From CAWKKW01 sp963850345 (GTDB taxonomy: Bacteria > Acidobacteriota > Terriglobia > Terriglobales > Acidobacteriaceae), in assembly GCA_963850345.1 (NCBI GenBank), contig CAWKKW010000012.1, positions 1 to 28,778 of the forward strand: a stretch of 28,778 nucleotides of DNA, read 5' to 3'. Under the pieces are notes generated by a model. It searched no databases. It saw only the letters and a list, made by a program, of their open reading frames with translations, and had not been told where the DNA came from. Both the position numbers and the translations under genes were made by a program. Every line of letters begins with the position of its first letter. Position 1 is the stretch's first letter. This document shows, one piece after another, positions 25,893 through 28,778 of this stretch.

Positions 25893-26037
25893 GCGTTGCT
25901 CCTAACGTGACTCTGTTCTGAGCGAGCTGCGACCAGATCCCTATGCGACACGCAAGTGTACTAGAGATGCGGCAAGGCTCGTCCGCAAGAGGGCGGGGCG
26001 CGTGCAGAGCTTGCTCAAAAAGGTGTAGCCTGTCTTC

Positions 26038-27399
26038 GTGAAAAAAAATGAGGATGTCGAGACACTGATGATTGAGGGGCATGAGGTTCGCGTGACTCAT
26101 CCCGACAAACCTTATTTCTCAAAACAGACGAAGCTCTCGAAAATTGATTTGGTCCGATACTATCTCTCGGTTGCTCCAGGAGCCCTGGCGGGCATTCGCG
26201 ATCGTCCCATCGTGTTGAAGCGCTTTGTAAATGGCGCGGAGAACGAAGCCTTTTACCAGAAGCGCGCTCCTTCGGACCGGCCGGCATGGCTGCGAACCGT
26301 CACCCTCTCCTTCCCATCCGGCCGCACTGCCGAAGAAGTGGTGGTCGACGACGACGCCGGCTTGGCGTGGATCGTAAATCTGGGTTGTATTGAACTGCAC
26401 CCGCATCCTGTGTTGTCTTCGGATCTCGATCATCCGAATGAATTGCGAATCGATCTGGACCCAGGACCGGGTGTGGCGTGGGATGATGTTCGGCGCGTGT
26501 CCCTTGAGGTGAAGGCGCTACTGGAAGAGAACGGCCTGCAAGGTTGGCCGAAGACCAGCGGTTCTCGCGGAATGCACGTGAACGTGCGAATCCAGCCACG
26601 CTGGACCTTCAGTGAAGTGCGGAGGGCGGCCCTGGCAGTGTCTCGCGCAGTGGAGAGGCGAGCGCCTGAGTTAGCTAGTTCTAAGTGGTGGAAGGAAGAA
26701 CGACACGGCGTGTTTCTGGACTATAACCAGAATGCCAAAGACCGGACCACTTGCTCCGCTTACTCCGTTCGCCCGCTGCCTGATGCTCGCGTTTCGACGC
26801 CGCTTCACTGGCATGAAGTGGCCGATTGCGATCCCGCGGAGTTTACCGTGCTCACGGTCCCTTCGCGGTTTAAATCGATGGGCGATCCGCACGCGAAGAT
26901 CAACGATGCTGCGGGCTCGCTTGAGTCCCTGCTTGAGCTAGCCGCTCAGGACGAAGCGGCAGGCTTAGGGGATGCGCCGTGGCCGCCACATTTTCGCAAG
27001 ATGGAGGGCGAAGCGCCGCGGGTTTCGCCTTCGCGTGCGAAGAGTCCGAAGAAATCCGCTCCGAAGACTGCGCGTAGCAAGATGCCCTTGATCGTGGTTG
27101 CTAACTCGCCTAAGAAGGATGAAGCATTGGCCGGGTTGGAGCGATGGAAGGCAAAGCACACCGAGGCAGCCCAGCTGTTGGCGGTCGACGATGTGCTGGT
27201 GGACTCCATGCGCGGCAAGTCGTCGACGTGGACGCGAATTCGAATTAATCTGCGCCACGTGCCAGAGGAGATGCGGCCGGTTCAGGAGACTCCCGATCCG
27301 GATGATGACCCGACGCGGGAGTGGACCGAAGGTAGGGCGGCTGCGTCTGGCCGGAAGAAAACGAAGGGCTCAGCGGCCACTGGAGAAGATGGAAGCTAG
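26038..27399 (+). CDS. ligD: LigD-type NHEJ polymerase (primase-polymerase) with C-terminal extension
   Basis: This 453-residue stand-alone polymerase domain of LigD is an archaeo-eukaryotic primase-type enzyme that fills and extends broken DNA ends with NTPs or dNTPs. The family start VRVTHPDKPYF is near residues 17-27. The catalytic pair is in RIDLDPGPG (D139, D141), the phosphate-binding TSGSRGMHV is at 173-181, and the third Asp is in FLDYNQNAKDRT (D218). After about residue 318 comes a Lys/Pro/Ser-rich linker, then a 100-residue tail with LAVDDVLVDSMRGKSSTW that is not part of the usual domain. GTG 26038 is a tentative start; ATG 26068 is the alternative. Its 3' end overlaps the convergent ligase gene by 30 bases, so the LigD activities are split here. 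No Ku gene is in view. Confidence 0.88.
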   Translation: MKKNEDVETLMIEGHEVRVTHPDKPYFSKQTKLSKIDLVRYYLSVAPGALAGIRDRPIVLKRFVNGAENEAFYQKRAPSDRPAWLRTVTLSFPSGRTAEEVVVDDDAGLAWIVNLGCIELHPHPVLSSDLDHPNELRIDLDPGPGVAWDDVRRVSLEVKALLEENGLQGWPKTSGSRGMHVNVRIQPRWTFSEVRRAALAVSRAVERRAPELASSKWWKEERHGVFLDYNQNAKDRTTCSAYSVRPLPDARVSTPLHWHEVADCDPAEFTVLTVPSRFKSMGDPHAKINDAAGSLESLLELAAQDEAAGLGDAPWPPHFRKMEGEAPRVSPSRAKSPKKSAPKTARSKMPLIVVANSPKKDEALAGLERWKAKHTEAAQLLAVDDVLVDSMRGKSSTWTRIRINLRHVPEEMRPVQETPDPDDDPTREWTEGRAAASGRKKTKGSAATGEDGS

Positions 27400-28458
27400 C
27401 TCATGCGCCGGCACGATCTCCAACTGATCGTAAGTGCAGTCACTCGGCTTCTTATCTGTGCGCCATCTGCGGAAATGGGCCATATGCCGGAACCGGCTAC
27501 CCTGCATATGTTCGTACGCAACCTCGACTACGAGTTCCGCACGCAAAGGTTCCCACGATAGGTCCTTGCCTTGGCTCCAGCGACTTTGACCCCCGGGCAT
27601 CCGATGTTCCCCATCGCCGGTGGCCGAATCGGGGTCTTCCCAGGATTTCCAGGGATGGTTCTTCAAGGCATTCTCTCGGTAAGGAGCAAGATAGTCGGCT
27701 AACTCACGACGTTTGTCCTGGGTGAAGCTGGAGCACACGCCGACATGCTGGAGGCCGCCGGAAGCGTCATACAAACCGAGCAGGAGAGAGCCAATGAGAG
27801 TGCCTTCGCCTTTCTTATACCAGCGAAAGCCCGCGACCACACAATCGCAGTCGCGTTCATGCTTCACTTTGAGCATTACACGCTTGTTCGCCTCGTAGGC
27901 GCCTTCAGTCCGCTTTGCGATCACTCCGTCGAGACCTGCACCCTCGAAACGGCGAAACCAGTCCTGCGCAGTCTTAAGCTCCCCGGTAGCGGGGGTGATG
28001 TGGAGAGGCGGAGCCGCAGCGGAAAGAAGCGATTCCAATCGTTCGCGACGCGTACCAAAAGGTTCCTCGCGAAGATCGCGCTCTCCTTCGCACAGTAAGT
28101 CAAAGAAGACGAGGGAAGCTGGGCTCTGCTGAGATAACAAATTCACCCGGGACACCGCAGGGTGGATGCGGAGCTGCAACTCTTCGAACTCCAGCCGGCC
28201 TTGCTTTGCGACTACAATCTCGCCATCGAGCACGCATCGGCCAGGGAGTTGCGCCTTGATGGGTTGGAGCAGTTCGGGGAAGTAGCGATTCAACGATTTT
28301 TCGTCGCGGCTCTGGATCAGGACTTCGTCACCGTCGCGGAAGATGAGCGCACGAAACCCGTCCCACTTCGGCTCAAAAAGCCAGGAGTCCTCGGTGGGCA
28401 GATCGCTCACGCGTTTCGCGAGCATCGGCAAAATTGGAGGCTTCACGGGAAGATCCAC
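27370..28458 (-). CDS. ATP-dependent DNA ligase (LigD ligase domain type)
   Basis: This 362-residue DNA ligase seals nicks with ATP. The adenylated Lys is in motif I EPKWDGFRAL (K31 counted from 28458). Motif III-like VLDGEIV follows, then motif IV GLDGVIAKR, motif V MLKVKHERDCDCVVAGF, and an OB-fold C-terminal domain with LRAELVVEVAYEH and FRHMAHFRRWR. I prefer the GTG at 28458, giving MDLPVKPPILPMLAKRV, which matches the family start. It also leaves 120 bases before the divergent gene at 28579. The frame is open to ATG 28563, but those 35 residues look non-coding and would leave only 15 bases for two promoters. It is convergent and overlapping with the LigD-type polymerase gene, so the two probably act together in end joining. 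Confidence 0.9.
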   Translation of the reverse strand: MDLPVKPPILPMLAKRVSDLPTEDSWLFEPKWDGFRALIFRDGDEVLIQSRDEKSLNRYFPELLQPIKAQLPGRCVLDGEIVVAKQGRLEFEELQLRIHPAVSRVNLLSQQSPASLVFFDLLCEGERDLREEPFGTRRERLESLLSAAAPPLHITPATGELKTAQDWFRRFEGAGLDGVIAKRTEGAYEANKRVMLKVKHERDCDCVVAGFRWYKKGEGTLIGSLLLGLYDASGGLQHVGVCSSFTQDKRRELADYLAPYRENALKNHPWKSWEDPDSATGDGEHRMPGGQSRWSQGKDLSWEPLRAELVVEVAYEHMQGSRFRHMAHFRRWRTDKKPSDCTYDQLEIVPAHELASIFSSGR

Positions 28459-28578
28459 TTCGACATGGTATACCGCGGACGCAAGCTCAGGCCACTCCAG
28501 GCAAGGCGAATGGCCGGCGCAAGCAGGTAGGTCCCGCAAGGTGCCTGAAGTAGAGTCGGCCATGTATTCTTGCCGAGT

Positions 28579-28778
28579 ATGGCAAAATCTGGCTCACATT
28601 CCCGAACGCATTCCGCGACCCGCGCGCTGGCTATGGTGGGCGCGGGCGCGCTGATCCTATACGGATCTCGAATCCTCTTCGATTTGTTCGGCCCCGTCAT
28701 TCCTTACTCCATGCAAGGAGATCTGGGGTTTGCACTCGACTCGGATGAGTTCATGCAGTTTCTGAGCGTGGTGACTGA
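28579..28778 (+). CDS. Membrane-anchored protein, N-terminal part (cut by window edge)
   Basis: The first 66 codons of a rightward gene are present, beginning MAKSGSHSRTHSATRA. A hydrophobic helix (LAMVGAGALILYGSRILFDLFG) lies at about residues 17-39, followed by VIPYSMQGDLGFALDSDEFMQFLSVVT in shorter pieces. The basic N-terminus suggests a single anchor with the main domain outside the cytoplasm. The segment DSDEFMQFLSVV reminds me of the region before the catalytic part of acidobacterial phospholipase D/cardiolipin synthase-like proteins, but no catalytic motif is in the window, so this is a guess. It is divergent from the ligase gene. Confidence 0.6.
   Translation, partial: MAKSGSHSRTHSATRALAMVGAGALILYGSRILFDLFGPVIPYSMQGDLGFALDSDEFMQFLSVVT

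Overview
The window (about 60% G+C by eye) looks like chromosomal DNA of a soil-type bacterium. I think Acidobacteriota (Terriglobia, Koribacter/Terriglobus-like) is most likely. The reasons are a type I dehydroquinase/shikimate dehydrogenase fusion, a secreted IPT-domain phosphoesterase, a TIGR03118 protein, a split LigD polymerase/ligase pair, and an ECF42-type sigma factor with a YCII partner. This placement is inference from gene content, not from a marker gene. I found no rRNA, tRNA, CRISPR array, transposase or phage gene.

Layout. 1-2418 (minus): an M3 zinc oligopeptidase followed by a short-chain dehydrogenase that runs off the left edge. 2686-4843 (plus): an aroDE fusion carrying two single-base deletions, then a coiled-coil/tail-anchor gene with an in-frame TAA. 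5213-5974: an orphan GvpL/GvpF-like protein. 6190-8048 (minus): pgsA and an aldo/keto reductase. 8241-10982: a membrane SpoIIE/PP2C-type phosphatase and a glutamate dehydrogenase converging on one shared hairpin terminator. 11479-14275 (plus): a secreted TIGR03118 protein and trpE. 14344-15797: a secreted hypothetical protein (minus) and a methyltransferase (plus). 15864-17530 (plus): an ECF42-like cassette, consisting of a predicted self-type promoter, a hairpin leader, a YCII protein and a translationally coupled sigma factor. 17602-18798 (minus): a DEAD-box-family helicase. 19187-21005 (plus): a membrane pentapeptide-repeat protein interrupted by TAG, then a membrane-anchored degenerate P-loop protein. 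21638-23962 (plus): a secreted phosphoesterase with two IPT domains. 24082-25892 (minus): a GH13 alpha-glucosidase with a scrambled export leader. 26038-28458: a LigD-type polymerase and an ATP-dependent DNA ligase, convergent and overlapping at their 3' ends. 28579-end: the start of a membrane-anchored protein.

How genes work together. The LigD-like pair probably forms the end-processing and sealing part of a Ku-type NHEJ pathway; no Ku gene is visible here. The ECF/YCII pair is a compact autoregulated unit. The pentapeptide and P-loop genes may be an uncharacterised two-gene membrane module. aroDE and trpE both serve aromatic amino acid synthesis, but they are 8.5 kb apart and trpE has no trpG beside it.

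The most unusual property of the window is the number of broken reading frames: two frameshifts in aroDE, nonsense codons at 4670 and 19817, and an out-of-frame leader on the GH13 gene. These are either real decay or consensus errors, and read-level checking would decide. All three stop codons are used normally elsewhere, so recoding is not supported.
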